The notes beneath the pieces were generated by a model. It did no database searches. It had not been told where the DNA came from and saw nothing but the letters and a program-made list of their open reading frames with translations. A stretch of DNA of 64,000 bases from Comamonadaceae bacterium (GTDB taxonomy: Bacteria > Pseudomonadota > Gammaproteobacteria > Burkholderiales > Burkholderiaceae_C). A program made the translations under genes and the position numbers. Location: NCBI GenBank assembly GCA_027484575.1, contig JAIXSQ010000007.1:434001-498000 (forward strand), read 5' to 3'. Positions 29,405-39,602 of this stretch are shown piece after piece (positions within the stretch are counted from its first letter, which is position 1; each line of letters starts with the position of its first letter).

Positions 29405-31552
29405 TCACTGGCCGTCGAGGCTGTTCTTCAGCGCCGCCTGCGCGACCTGGTCGAAGGCGTCGTCGACCACGTTGCGGCCGGCCACGATGCGCAGCCGGCC
29501 CCGGGCGCGCAGGCGGTCGAGCGTGCGCCGCGACATCGAGTGCGCGGTGCCGGCCATCGAGGTGAACATGAACAGCGTGCCGTGCGGGCTGGCCCAGGTC
29601 AGCTGCACCCGCAGCCACTGGCCGTCGACCTGCAGGTCGGCCCAGGTGCCGGTGCGCAGGCCCGGCAGCGGGCCGCCGGCGGCGTCCCCGGCCTCGGGCG
29701 CGGGCAGGTCGGCCGGGTCGTCGGCGATCCAGCCCGAGTCCTGCGCGTCGTGCGCCGACAGCTGGAACGCGCTGTCGGGCGCGGGCTCGAGCACCGGCGC
29801 CTGGACGGCGCGCAGGGTCTCGGCGGCCTCCTGGGCCACCGCGTCGTCGCTGGCGGCCAGCTGGGGCTCGTGCAGCCTGCGCAGGTTGTCCAGGAAGGCC
29901 TGGGTGAGCTCGGGCGGCCAGCCCAGGCTGGCCAGGCCCTGGCGGATGCCGGCGGTCAGGCCGGGCAGCAGCTGCGCGAGCCGGCGCGCGCGGCCGCGCT
30001 GCGCGACCGACTCCTGCGCGCTCCACAAGAGGTCGGCCACGAGCGCGCGCCAGCCGTTGGGGTCGTCGGCGCCGTCGGTGCAGTCCATGCGGGCCTGCGC
30101 CACCACCTGCGACCAGGGCCCGCGCAGGAAGTCGAGCACGAAGGCGGCGACGGCCAGGCCCTCGGCCTGCGCCATGAACTCCTCGGCGAACTTGCCGGCC
30201 AGCAGCGCCCGCTGCTCGGCCTGCAGCAGCGCCCGGGCCGCGTCCTCGCGGCGCTGGCGCAGTGCGGCCTCCTGGCCGGCCCAGTGCTGCTGCAGGTGCT
30301 CGAGCAGCTCGCCGAAGGTGTCGGCGTCCACCACCTTGCTGCGGGTGACCCAGCCCACCGCGTAGCGCACCGACTCGAGGAAGCCCGCCCAGCCCTCGTC
30401 GGCCTCGGACTGGAAGCCCAGGCTGCGCTGGGTCAGCCGCTCGAGCAGCTGCCGCGCCGGGTGGGTGCGGTCGCTGAACACGCGCGAGTCCTGCGCCGCC
30501 AGCTTCTGCACCGCCGGCTCGAGCGACTGCAGCTCGCGCTTGTAGGCCGGCAGCAGGCGCTCGTCCTGCGCCAGCGTCTCGAAGAGCAGCCGCAGGACCT
30601 CCTCGCCCAGCTGGCGGCCCAGCCGCGGCCGGGGTTCGGCCGGTGCCTCGGCCAGCATGTCCACCGGCGGCGCCGGCGGGCGCGGGCGCTGCTCGAGCCG
30701 CTGGACCAGGGTGTCGACCTTGCGCAGCTCCTGCAGCATGGACATCGAGGCCGGCACGGTGTGGCCGAACTCGGGCTTGCCGGGCGGCGGGTCGAAGTCG
30801 CCGGCCAGCAGCTTGCGCAGCTTGTCCAGCGTCAGCAGCGTGCGCGCGACCGCGCCCGGCGGCCGCGCGGCCGCCCCGGCGGGCGGCGCGCCCAGGGGCT
30901 CGGCCGGCTCCACGCCGGTGGACTGCAGCCAGTCGGCCAGGTCGCGGTAGAGCTTGCGCAGCTGCACGCCCAGCAGGCCGCCGGCCGGGGCGATCAGCGC
31001 CTCGCGCACCGAGGCGTCGGGCAGCTGCGCGGCCAGCGTGGCCTGCAGCGCGCGCACCGCGACCTCGGGGCGCAGCGGGTTCAGCCCGGGCTGCACCGTG
31101 CGCCAGCCCAGCATGGTGCTGAGCAGGGCATCCAGCGGCGGCAGCACCTCCTCGGTGGAGAACTGCACCTCCTGCAGCGCGCGCGCGACCTCGATGCTCT
31201 GGTCGAGCTCGGCGTCGCCGAACAGCTGCAGGTCCTCGTAGCGCAGCACCTCGGTGGCGACCTGGTCCTTGCCGCCGCCTTCCCACACCAGCCGGGCGAA
31301 CTCGGCGGCGAAGGCCTCGGCCACGGCCTGCTGGCGCGTGGCCAGCTCGAGCACCGCGGCCTTGATCGGGGCCTGCTTGAAGGCCGCCACCTGCTGCGGG
31401 CCGGGCGCGACGCCGCGCAGCAGTCCCTGCACCACCTGCACCATCAGGCCCGGCGCCTGCTCGAGCGCGGCGCCCAGGCAGTCGTGCAGCGTGGGTTGCA
31501 GCGCCGAGGGGTCGTCGGCGACACCGATGCGGAACTTGGACGGGACGGCCAT
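29405..31552 (-). CDS. DUF1631 family protein, second paralogue
   Basis: A 715-residue helical, cytoplasmic protein, ATG 31552. It shares overall layout and the C-terminal domain with the 775-residue protein at 25172-27499: the tail here has [19 protein letters not shown] and [17 protein letters not shown]. Shared internal blocks include [20 protein letters not shown] here against RRHPARRLLDEMTGRSLAWQ there. The sequences have otherwise diverged, so the duplication is old. Function unknown. It is the first gene of a leftward set DUF1631-ettA-DUF1631 and diverges from rhlE. Confidence 0.85.
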   Translation of the reverse strand: MAVPSKFRIGVADDPSALQPTLHDCLGAALEQAPGLMVQVVQGLLRGVAPGPQQVAAFKQAPIKAAVLELATRQQAVAEAFAAEFARLVWEGGGKDQVATEVLRYEDLQLFGDAELDQSIEVARALQEVQFSTEEVLPPLDALLSTMLGWRTVQPGLNPLRPEVAVRALQATLAAQLPDASVREALIAPAGGLLGVQLRKLYRDLADWLQSTGVEPAEPLGAPPAGAAARPPGAVARTLLTLDKLRKLLAGDFDPPPGKPEFGHTVPASMSMLQELRKVDTLVQRLEQRPRPPAPPVDMLAEAPAEPRPRLGRQLGEEVLRLLFETLAQDERLLPAYKRELQSLEPAVQKLAAQDSRVFSDRTHPARQLLERLTQRSLGFQSEADEGWAGFLESVRYAVGWVTRSKVVDADTFGELLEHLQQHWAGQEAALRQRREDAARALLQAEQRALLAGKFAEEFMAQAEGLAVAAFVLDFLRGPWSQVVAQARMDCTDGADDPNGWRALVADLLWSAQESVAQRGRARRLAQLLPGLTAGIRQGLASLGWPPELTQAFLDNLRRLHEPQLAASDDAVAQEAAETLRAVQAPVLEPAPDSAFQLSAHDAQDSGWIADDPADLPAPEAGDAAGGPLPGLRTGTWADLQVDGQWLRVQLTWASPHGTLFMFTSMAGTAHSMSRRTLDRLRARGRLRIVAGRNVVDDAFDQVAQAALKNSLDGQ

Positions 31553-31792
31553 GGAGAGGCCATGATGCCAGCCCGGCCGCAGGCTTCAAACCACGGGTGT
31601 CCGAACCGTGCGACAATCCTGGCTCCTCGCGGGGCAGCAGTCGATCCCGCAGGCTCAGCGTTCCGCTGGGGAGCCGCCGGGCATCCGGCATCCTGCTCCC
31701 GCCTCCAACCCCATCTGCCCGTCCCGACTGACGAGGCGCCGAGTGCGCCGCCGCGGGCCGATGCCTCGCGCCAGGTTGGCGCTTCCACACTG

Positions 31793-33565
<1,773 letters not shown>

Positions 33566-33576
33566 GCCTTCCCGCT

Positions 33577-33597
33577 GGCGAGGCCTGCGGCCTCGCC
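33577..33597 (+). terminator. Hairpin after rhlE
   Basis: Perfect 8-bp stem GGCGAGGC / GCCTCGCC with a 5-base loop, 11 bases after the rhlE stop. No T-run; a palindromic repeat follows at once. Confidence 0.5.
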
Positions 33598-33602
33598 GAC
33601 CC

Positions 33603-33679
33603 GTCATGCCCGCGCAGGCGGGCATCCACGATCGCCCCGCCCGTGGTCCATCGTGGGTCCCCGCCTTCGCGGGGACGAC
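33603..33679. repeat. Palindromic intergenic repeat, type B
   Basis: Two opposed hairpins, GCCCGCGCAGGCGGGC and CCCCGCCTTCGCGGGG, with flanks ATCCACGAT / ATCGTGGGT pairing across the centre. Same class as the copies at 41368-41528 and 46737-46808. Confidence 0.75.
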
Positions 33680-33693
33680 GCCCCGGGCAGCCC

Positions 33694-33705
33694 TACACTG
33701 CCCCC
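33694..33705 (+). promoter_or_regulatory. -10 box giving a leaderless mRNA
   Basis: TACACT at 33694-33699 lies 6 bases before the ATG at 33706, leaving no leader for a ribosome-binding site. Confidence 0.45.
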
Positions 33706-34383
33706 ATGCCCTCCCCCACCCGCACCGCCCTGCTCGCCGGCGCCACCGGCCTGGTGGGCCGCGAGCTGCTCGCAGGCCTGCTGGCCGATCCCTCGGTCGT
33801 GCAGGTGCACGCGCTGGTGCGGCGCCCGCTCGCAACCTCCCATCCCAAGCTGCACGCGCAGGTCGTCGATTTCGCCGCCCTGCCGGTGCTGCCCGCGGTG
33901 GACGAGGCCTACCTGGCGCTGGGCACCACGATCAAGGTGGCCGGCTCGCAGGCGGCCTTCCGCGCCGTCGACTTCGACGCCAACCTCGCGGTGGCCCGCG
34001 CGGCCGTGGCCGCCGGCTGCCGCCGCATCGGCCTGGTCAGCGCGCTGGGCGCCGACGCGCGTTCGGGCGTGTTCTACAGCCGGGTCAAGGGCGAACTCGA
34101 AGACGCGCTGGCGGCGCTGCCGCTGGACGCCCTGGCGATCGCCCGCCCCTCGATGCTGGCCGGCGACCGCCCGGCGCTGGGCCAGGCCGAGCGGCCCGGC
34201 GAGCGCTGGGCCCTGCGCGTGTCGGGCCTGCTCGGCCCGCTGCTGCCCGCGGGTGTGCGGCCGGTGCAGGCCGCCGACGTGGCCGCGGCGCTGCGCCAGG
34301 CGGTGTCCACGGCCCACGGCCGCGTGATGCTCGCCTCGGGTGCCATGCAGGGTGCGGCCGCCCGCGCGGCCCGCGCCGCCTGA
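33706..34383 (+). CDS. NAD(P)-binding atypical short-chain reductase family protein
   Basis: A 225-residue Rossmann protein. The nucleotide motif GATGLVGRELL is near the N-terminus (residues about 11-21). Next come VRRP, which binds the NADP phosphate in related proteins, then YLALGTTIKVAGSQAAFRAVD and YSRVKGELE, where Tyr-x3-Lys is kept. The pattern matches the NAD(P)H-binding YbjT/HTATIP2-like group. Substrate unknown; cytoplasmic. The promoter position predicts a leaderless transcript. Confidence 0.82.
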   Translation: MPSPTRTALLAGATGLVGRELLAGLLADPSVVQVHALVRRPLATSHPKLHAQVVDFAALPVLPAVDEAYLALGTTIKVAGSQAAFRAVDFDANLAVARAAVAAGCRRIGLVSALGADARSGVFYSRVKGELEDALAALPLDALAIARPSMLAGDRPALGQAERPGERWALRVSGLLGPLLPAGVRPVQAADVAAALRQAVSTAHGRVMLASGAMQGAAARAARAA

Positions 34384-34401
34384 ACCGCCTGACCCCCCGC
34401 G

Positions 34402-34593
34402 TCAGTCCAGCGGCCGCGCCCGCACGGCCTCGTCCAGCCGCGCCTGCAGCCAGGCATCGCCGCCCAGCGCCTTGAGCGCATCGTGCTGCGCCTGCGTCAG
34501 GTGCACCGTGACGCGCACCAGCGGCGCCGCGGGCTGCGCGGGCGCCGGTGCGGGAGGTGGCGGCGCTGCCGCCTTCTTGCCCATGCCGAACAT
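34402..34593 (-). CDS. Small hypothetical protein (63 aa)
   Basis: It starts MFGMGKKAAA, then has a Pro/Ala linker and an ordered C-terminal part (VRVTVHLTQAQHDALKALGGDAWLQARLDEAV without break) that looks like a short strand followed by two helices, resembling small ribbon-helix-helix or chaperone-like units. No family can be named. It lies 60 bases downstream of the enolase-superfamily gene on the same strand. Confidence 0.55.
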   Translation of the reverse strand: MFGMGKKAAAPPPPAPAPAQPAAPLVRVTVHLTQAQHDALKALGGDAWLQARLDEAVRARPLD

Positions 34594-34653
34594 CGCGCCA
34601 TGGTGGCGCGGCCGCGTGGCCGCCCGTGTCGGACGGCGCCGCTGCCGGGCCGC

Positions 34654-35850
34654 TCAGGCCCCGGAGACGCGCACGATCGCGTCGGCCCGCTCGTGCAGGT
34701 CGGGCAGCAGCTGCAGGCCCAGGCCGGGCTTGTCGTTCAGCGAGACCATCCCGTTCGCCACCGTCGGCAGCTCGGTCACCAGCTCCCGGTACCAGCCGGT
34801 GTAGAAGGCGCGCACGCTCTCCTGGATCATCGCGTTGGGCGCATGCAGCGCCAGGTGCGTCGAGGCGGCCCACACCACCGGGCCGGTGCAGTCGTGCGGC
34901 GCGATCGGCAGTTGCCAGGCATCGGCCATCGCGGCGATCTTGCGGGCCTGGCTCAGGCCGCCGCACCACGACAGGTCCAGCATCACCACGCCGGCCACGC
35001 CGGTCTGCAGGTAGTCCTTGAAGCCCCAGGTGTAGGCCAGGGTCTCGCTGGCGCAGATCAGCGCGGTGCAGTCCTGCGCGTACTGCCGGAGCAGGTCCAG
35101 CGAGTCCATGCGGATCACGTCCTCGTGCCAGAAGGTGTCGAACTCGCGCAGCGCCCGCGCGATCTTGCGCGCCATCGGCAGCCGCCACAGCGAGTGGAAC
35201 TCGACCATGATGTCCATGCGGTCGCCCACGGCGCCGCGGATCTTGCGGAACGGCTCCAGCGCCCGGTCCAGGTCGCCGGGCGAGATGTAGTGCCCGTCGC
35301 TGGCCTCGGCGGCGGTGTCGAAGGGCCAGATCTTCATCGCCGTGATGCCCTGCTCCAGCAGCGACTGGGCCAGCTCGTCGGCGTGGTGCAGGAAGCCCTG
35401 CAGGTCCTCGTAGGGCCCGCGCGCATTGCCCAGGCCCCAGTTGGACGAGGTCTGGTTGGCCGTCGAGCGGATGTATTCGTAGCCCGCGCAGGTGTTGTAG
35501 ACGCGGATCGCGTCGCGGCTCCTGCCGCCCAGCGCGGTGTGCAGCGGCAGGCCGGCGGCCTGCCCGAAGATGTCCCACAGCGCGATGTCCACCGCGCTGT
35601 TGCCGCGCGTCTCGACGCCCGAGCCGCGCCAGCCCAGGTAGCCGGTCAGGTCGCGGTTGCGCGCCTCGATCGCCAGCGGGTCGGTGCCCACCAGCCGCGG
35701 CGCGGCCCACTCGTGCAGGTAGGCCTCGACCGCGGCCGCGCCCATGAAGGTCTCGCCCAGCCCCACCAGCCCCTGGTCGGTGTGCAGCCGCACCCACAGG
35801 ATGTTGGGGAACTCGCCCAGCCGGACGGTCTCGAGCTGCGTGATCTTCAT
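34654..35850 (-). CDS. Mandelate racemase / muconate lactonizing (enolase superfamily) sugar-acid dehydratase-like enzyme
   Basis: A 398-residue enolase-superfamily protein: capping domain (about 1-125), then a TIM barrel. Candidate barrel residues are Lys in MKIWPFD, a metal-region VEFHSLW, HED and SETLAYTWGFKDY for the acidic ligands, and the general-base His in PIAPHDCTG. The last resembles the His of galactonate dehydratase (GalD). Together with the neighbouring dgoK and dgoA this suggests dehydration of D-galactonate or a related sugar acid to its 2-keto-3-deoxy form. It is the last gene of the leftward dctQ-dctM-dctP unit, 16 bases after dctP. Exact substrate unproven. Confidence 0.85.
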   Translation of the reverse strand: MKITQLETVRLGEFPNILWVRLHTDQGLVGLGETFMGAAAVEAYLHEWAAPRLVGTDPLAIEARNRDLTGYLGWRGSGVETRGNSAVDIALWDIFGQAAGLPLHTALGGRSRDAIRVYNTCAGYEYIRSTANQTSSNWGLGNARGPYEDLQGFLHHADELAQSLLEQGITAMKIWPFDTAAEASDGHYISPGDLDRALEPFRKIRGAVGDRMDIMVEFHSLWRLPMARKIARALREFDTFWHEDVIRMDSLDLLRQYAQDCTALICASETLAYTWGFKDYLQTGVAGVVMLDLSWCGGLSQARKIAAMADAWQLPIAPHDCTGPVVWAASTHLALHAPNAMIQESVRAFYTGWYRELVTELPTVANGMVSLNDKPGLGLQLLPDLHERADAIVRVSGA

Positions 35851-35866
35851 GGGCGGGAGGCCGGGG

Positions 35867-36874
35867 TCAGTTGCCGCGGACCTTGCGCAGGTCCTGCACG
35901 ACCACGTTGACGGCTTCCTCGCCGATCGCCGGGACGTTGCGGGCGTACACGGGCCGCACGCGCTCGAACATGCGCACGCGCTCGGCCGGCGTGATCTCGT
36001 TGACCTGCATGCCCTTGGCCTTCAGGCTGGCCAGCGACTTCTCGTTGAGCGCGCGGTTGGCGGCGCGCTGCACCTTCTGGCCCTCGATCGCGGCCTCGCG
36101 CAGCACGGCCTGCTCCTGCGGGTTCAGCTGGTCCCACAGCTTCTTGCTGTACAGGATCAGGAACGGCGTGTAGGCATGGCGGGTGACCGACAGGAACTTC
36201 TGCACCTCGTTGAACTTCGAGGTCTCGATGGTCACGAAGGGGTTCTCCTGGCCGTCGATGGTGCGGGTCTCCAGCGCGGTGAACACCTCGCCGAAGGCCA
36301 TCGGCACGGCGTTGGTGCCCAGGGTCTTGAAGGTGTCCAGGAAGATGTTGTTCTGCATCACCCGCACCTTGATGCCGTCGAAGTCCTCGGCCTTGGTGAC
36401 CGGCTTGCGGCTGTTCGTCAGGTTGCGGAAGCCGTTCTCCCAGTAGGCCAGGTTGACCAGGCCGGCCTCCTCCAGCTTCTTGTTGAAGTACTGGCCGGCG
36501 GCGCCGTCGAGCACCGCGTCGGCCTCGCGCTCGTTGGCGAACAGGAACGGCAGGTCGAAGGCGCCCAGTTCCTTGACGATGCCCACCAGCGGCGACGACG
36601 AGGTGCACACCATCTCCTGGGTGCCGGCGCGCAGCGCCTGCGTGGCCTGCAGGTCGCCGCCGGCCGAGCCGCCCCAGAAGGCCTGGATCTTCATCTTGCC
36701 GCCGGTCTTGGCCGCCAGCACTTCCTGCATCTTCTTGACGCCCACGCCGACCGGGTGGTCCTCGTTGACGCCGTTGGTGAACTTGATCGTGCGGTCCTGG
36801 AACTGGGCGAAGGCGGGGGCCGCCGCCAGCAGGGCGCCGGCCGCCAGGGCCACGAGGCTGCGTCGCTTGAACAT
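35867..36874 (-). CDS. dctP: TRAP transporter substrate-binding protein DctP
   Basis: A 335-residue periplasmic binding protein with a clear signal peptide (residues 1-23, ending AFA before QFQ). The DctP fold shows IKFTNGVNEDHPVGVGVKKM at the start, the FWGGSAGGDLQ loop, WENGFRNLTNSRKPV with the ligand-binding Arg region, and KVRVMQN. It captures an organic or sugar acid for the DctQM permease encoded just upstream. The neighbouring dehydratases suggest a sugar acid as ligand. Confidence 0.93.
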   Translation of the reverse strand: MFKRRSLVALAAGALLAAAPAFAQFQDRTIKFTNGVNEDHPVGVGVKKMQEVLAAKTGGKMKIQAFWGGSAGGDLQATQALRAGTQEMVCTSSSPLVGIVKELGAFDLPFLFANEREADAVLDGAAGQYFNKKLEEAGLVNLAYWENGFRNLTNSRKPVTKAEDFDGIKVRVMQNNIFLDTFKTLGTNAVPMAFGEVFTALETRTIDGQENPFVTIETSKFNEVQKFLSVTRHAYTPFLILYSKKLWDQLNPQEQAVLREAAIEGQKVQRAANRALNEKSLASLKAKGMQVNEITPAERVRMFERVRPVYARNVPAIGEEAVNVVVQDLRKVRGN

Positions 36875-36919
36875 GGTTGTCTCCTTGGTGTGGGTGGTGG
36901 TGGATGGAGGCGGGACCGG

Positions 36920-38218
36920 TCAGCGCATGAAGAACTTCAGCGGCACCAGGACCAGGTCGGGGAACAGGACCAGCAGGAACAGCACCGCGAGCTGGGCCAG
37001 GAAGAAGGGCATGACGCCCTTGAACGCGTCGTCCATGGAGATGCGGGCCACCCCGCACACCACGTTGAGCACCGTACCCACCGGCGGGGTGATCAGGCCG
37101 ATGGCGTTGTTCATGATGAACAGCACGCCGAAGTACACCGGGTCGATGCCGGCCTTGATCACCACCGGCATCAGCACCGGCGTGAGGATCAGCACGGTGG
37201 GCGTGAAGTCAAGCGCGGTGCCCACCACGACGATGAGCACCATGATCACGAACATCAGCAGCGTCTTGTTGTCCATGAAGGGCTCGAGCAGCGCGGCCAC
37301 CTCGGTGGGGATGTTGGCCACCGTGATCAGCCAGGCGCTGACCATCGCTGCGGCCACCAGGAACATCACCACCGCGGTGGTCTTGCCCGCCGCCAGCACC
37401 AGGCCGTAGAGCGCCTTGACCTGCAGTTCGCGGTAGACCAGCAGGCCCACCAGGAAGCTGTAGACCGCGGCCACCACGGCGGCCTCGGTGGGCGTGAACA
37501 CGCCGAACTTCATGCCGCCCAGGATGACGATGGGCAGCGCGATCGCCCAGGAGCCGTCGGCCGTGACCTTCAGCCGCTGCAGCATGGGCATGCGCGGGGC
37601 CGGCTGCACGTTGTCGCGCCGGGCCACCCACCACCAGGTCGCGCCGATGGCGATGCCCATCATCACGCCCGGCACGATGCCGGCCAGGAACAGCTTGGTG
37701 ATCGAGACGTTGCCGGCCACGCCGAACACGATCATGCCGATCGAGGGCGGGATCACCGGCGCGATGATGCCGCCGGCGGCGATCAGGCCGGCCGAGCGGT
37801 TCACCTGGTAGCCGGCCTGCTTCATCATCGGGATCAGCAGCGCCGCCAGCGCCGCGGTGTCGGCCACCGCCGAGCCCGACAGCGAGGCCATGATCACCGC
37901 GGCGATCACCGCCACGTAGCCCAGGCCGCCGCGGAAATGGCCGACCCAGGCCATGGCCAGGTTGACGATGCGGCGCGACAGGCCGCCGGCGTTCATGAAC
38001 TCGCCGGCCAGCAGGAAGAACGGCACCGCCAGCAGCGGGAAGTTGTCGGCGCCGTCGACGAAGCGCTGCGCCAGGATCTGCGCGTCGAAGGCCGGCAGCA
38101 CGTTGGTGGCCGTCAGGTAGGCCATCAGCGCCAGGCCGCACACCAGCAGGGCATAGGCGATCGGCATGCCGATCGCCATGGCGCCCAGCAGCGAGAACAG
38201 GAAGACGGAGACGGTCAT
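36920..38218 (-). CDS. dctM: TRAP transporter large permease DctM
   Basis: A 432-residue inner-membrane protein with about 12 helices, ATG 38218 overlapping the dctQ stop by four bases. Typical TRAP large-subunit signatures are PFFLLAGEFMNAGGLSRR, SLSGSAVADTAALAALL and GGIIAPVIPPSIGMI near the N-terminal half, and NNAIGLITPPVGTVLN in the C-terminal half. It works with DctQ and the DctP binding protein as a sodium-driven importer. Confidence 0.95.
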   Translation of the reverse strand: MTVSVFLFSLLGAMAIGMPIAYALLVCGLALMAYLTATNVLPAFDAQILAQRFVDGADNFPLLAVPFFLLAGEFMNAGGLSRRIVNLAMAWVGHFRGGLGYVAVIAAVIMASLSGSAVADTAALAALLIPMMKQAGYQVNRSAGLIAAGGIIAPVIPPSIGMIVFGVAGNVSITKLFLAGIVPGVMMGIAIGATWWWVARRDNVQPAPRMPMLQRLKVTADGSWAIALPIVILGGMKFGVFTPTEAAVVAAVYSFLVGLLVYRELQVKALYGLVLAAGKTTAVVMFLVAAAMVSAWLITVANIPTEVAALLEPFMDNKTLLMFVIMVLIVVVGTALDFTPTVLILTPVLMPVVIKAGIDPVYFGVLFIMNNAIGLITPPVGTVLNVVCGVARISMDDAFKGVMPFFLAQLAVLFLLVLFPDLVLVPLKFFMR

Positions 38219-38769
38219 GCCCGTGCCTCCTTGCCGGTGGACGGCGCGACCGCCTCGGGCGGCACGTCCTCGGAGTCGACCACCTGCACCAGCTCGTCGT
38301 CGGTGATGCGGCCGGTGGCCAGGCGCCACAGGGTGCGCAGGTTGAAGGCGGACATCACCACGCCCACCACGTAGCCGATGCCGTAGACCCAGATCATCGA
38401 CAGGCCCACCACCGGCGAGACGTTGCTCACCTGCAGCCCGTGCATCTTGTACGTGCCCCAGAGGAACAGCAGGTTGCACCACAGCATGAGCAGCTCGGAC
38501 AGCAGCAGGCACAGCTTCTTGCCGCCGCGCGGCAGGTGCTTGACCAGCGTGTCCACGCCCAGGTGGCCGCGCTCGCGCATGGCCACCATCGCGCCGATGT
38601 AGGTCAGCCAGATGAAGCAGTAGCGCGACATCTCGTCGGACACCGTGATGCCCGAGTTGAAGCCGTAGCGCAGCACCACGTTGCCGAACACCATCACCAC
38701 CATGGCCACCATGGCCGCGACGATGAGGAACTCGAGCAGCTTGAAGAAACCGTCGACCGCCTTGTCCAT
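38215..38769 (-). CDS. dctQ: TRAP transporter small permease DctQ
   Basis: A 184-residue protein with four predicted membrane helices, starting MDKAVDGFFKLLEFLIVAAM. The family-typical EMSRYCFIWLTYIGA and RGHLGVDTLV motifs are visible. It partners DctM, whose start overlaps its stop. The C-terminal tail is cytoplasmic and acidic. It lies directly behind the GntR/FadR regulator gene in the same direction. Confidence 0.93.
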   Translation of the reverse strand: MDKAVDGFFKLLEFLIVAAMVAMVVMVFGNVVLRYGFNSGITVSDEMSRYCFIWLTYIGAMVAMRERGHLGVDTLVKHLPRGGKKLCLLLSELLMLWCNLLFLWGTYKMHGLQVSNVSPVVGLSMIWVYGIGYVVGVVMSAFNLRTLWRLATGRITDDELVQVVDSEDVPPEAVAPSTGKEARA

Positions 38770-38791
38770 CCTCTCGCTCCTCCGTCCTCGT

Positions 38792-39535
38792 TCAGCCCAC
38801 GCGCAGCAGCGGCGGCGGCATGTCCAGCTTGGGCAGGCGCCGGCGCGTGGCCAGCACCTGCTCGATGTCCTCGCGGGCGCCGTCGATCAGCAGCGTGATC
38901 GCGCGCTCGGCATCGTCGGGGCGGCGCGTGGCCACCGCATCCAGCACCGCCCGGTGCAGCGGCAGCGACTGGCGCGGGCCGTCCTTGCGGGTGGTGGAGA
39001 TCTCGAAGCTGGTGCGCAGCAGGGCGCCCAGCGCCTTGCTCATCTGCACCATCATGCGGTTGTGGCTGGCCCGCAGCAGGCCCTGGTGGAAGGCCAGGTC
39101 GTGCGTGACGTAGTCGCCGCCCTGCTCCACCGCCACCTTCATGCCGGCCCAGGCGGCCTCGATGTGCGCCAGGTCGGCCGGCGTGGCCCGCTGGGCCGCC
39201 AGGCGCACGGCCGCCGGCTCGACCACGCGGCGCAGCTCCTGCAGGTCGCGCAGGAACTCGCGCGTGAGGCCGGCCCGCGACTGCCACACCACCACCTGCG
39301 GATCGAACCAGTTCCACTGCTCGGCCGGCTGCACGCGGGTGCCCACCTTGGGACCGGTGGTCACCATGCCCTTGGCCACCAGCGACTTGACGCACTCGCG
39401 CACCACGGTGCGCGAGACGCCCAGTTCCTCGCCCAGCAACGGCTCGGGCGGCATGCTGCTGCCGGCCGGCCAGCGGCCGGCCACGATCGCCTCGCCGAGG
39501 TGGTCCAGCGTGTGGCCGTGCACGTTCTTGATCAT
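38792..39535 (-). CDS. GntR/FadR family transcriptional regulator
   Basis: A 247-residue regulator from ATG 39535 (MIKNVHGHTLDHLGEAI). The winged HTH (about 10-75) has LPPEP-like MPPEPLLGEELGVSRTVV and ECVKSLVAKGMVTTGPKVG. The FCD ligand domain (about 95-235) has metal-site His residues in THDLAFHQGLL and LPLHRAVLDAV, typical of regulators that bind sugar acids or carboxylates. It should control the divergent transport and catabolic units. The palindrome at 39559-39581 in the 67-base gap is its most likely operator. Probably a repressor relieved by a sugar acid; this is inference from the family. Confidence 0.92.
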   Translation of the reverse strand: MIKNVHGHTLDHLGEAIVAGRWPAGSSMPPEPLLGEELGVSRTVVRECVKSLVAKGMVTTGPKVGTRVQPAEQWNWFDPQVVVWQSRAGLTREFLRDLQELRRVVEPAAVRLAAQRATPADLAHIEAAWAGMKVAVEQGGDYVTHDLAFHQGLLRASHNRMMVQMSKALGALLRTSFEISTTRKDGPRQSLPLHRAVLDAVATRRPDDAERAITLLIDGAREDIEQVLATRRRLPKLDMPPPLLRVG

Positions 39536-39558
39536 GGTTTGTCCCGAATGGGCCGGCC

Positions 39559-39581
39559 AATCGTATGAACATAATACGTTT
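39559..39581. promoter_or_regulatory. Candidate operator between divergent units
   Basis: Near-perfect palindrome: CGTAT (39562-39566) and ATACG (39574-39578) with 7 bases between, extended by AA/TT on each side with one mismatch. Much more AT-rich than its surroundings. It overlaps -10-like sequences (TATTAT leftward, CATAAT rightward), so a bound regulator could block both promoters. Confidence 0.6.
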
Positions 39582-39602
39582 GAGTTTTTCAGGACTAACC
39601 CT

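Noticed and set aside
29288..31792. Very long open frame on the plus strand upstream of rhlE
   Set aside because: It lies opposite ettA's end and the second DUF1631 gene, and its translation is Gln/His/Arg-rich without any family pattern. It is a GC-bias shadow; only the part from 31793 is rhlE.
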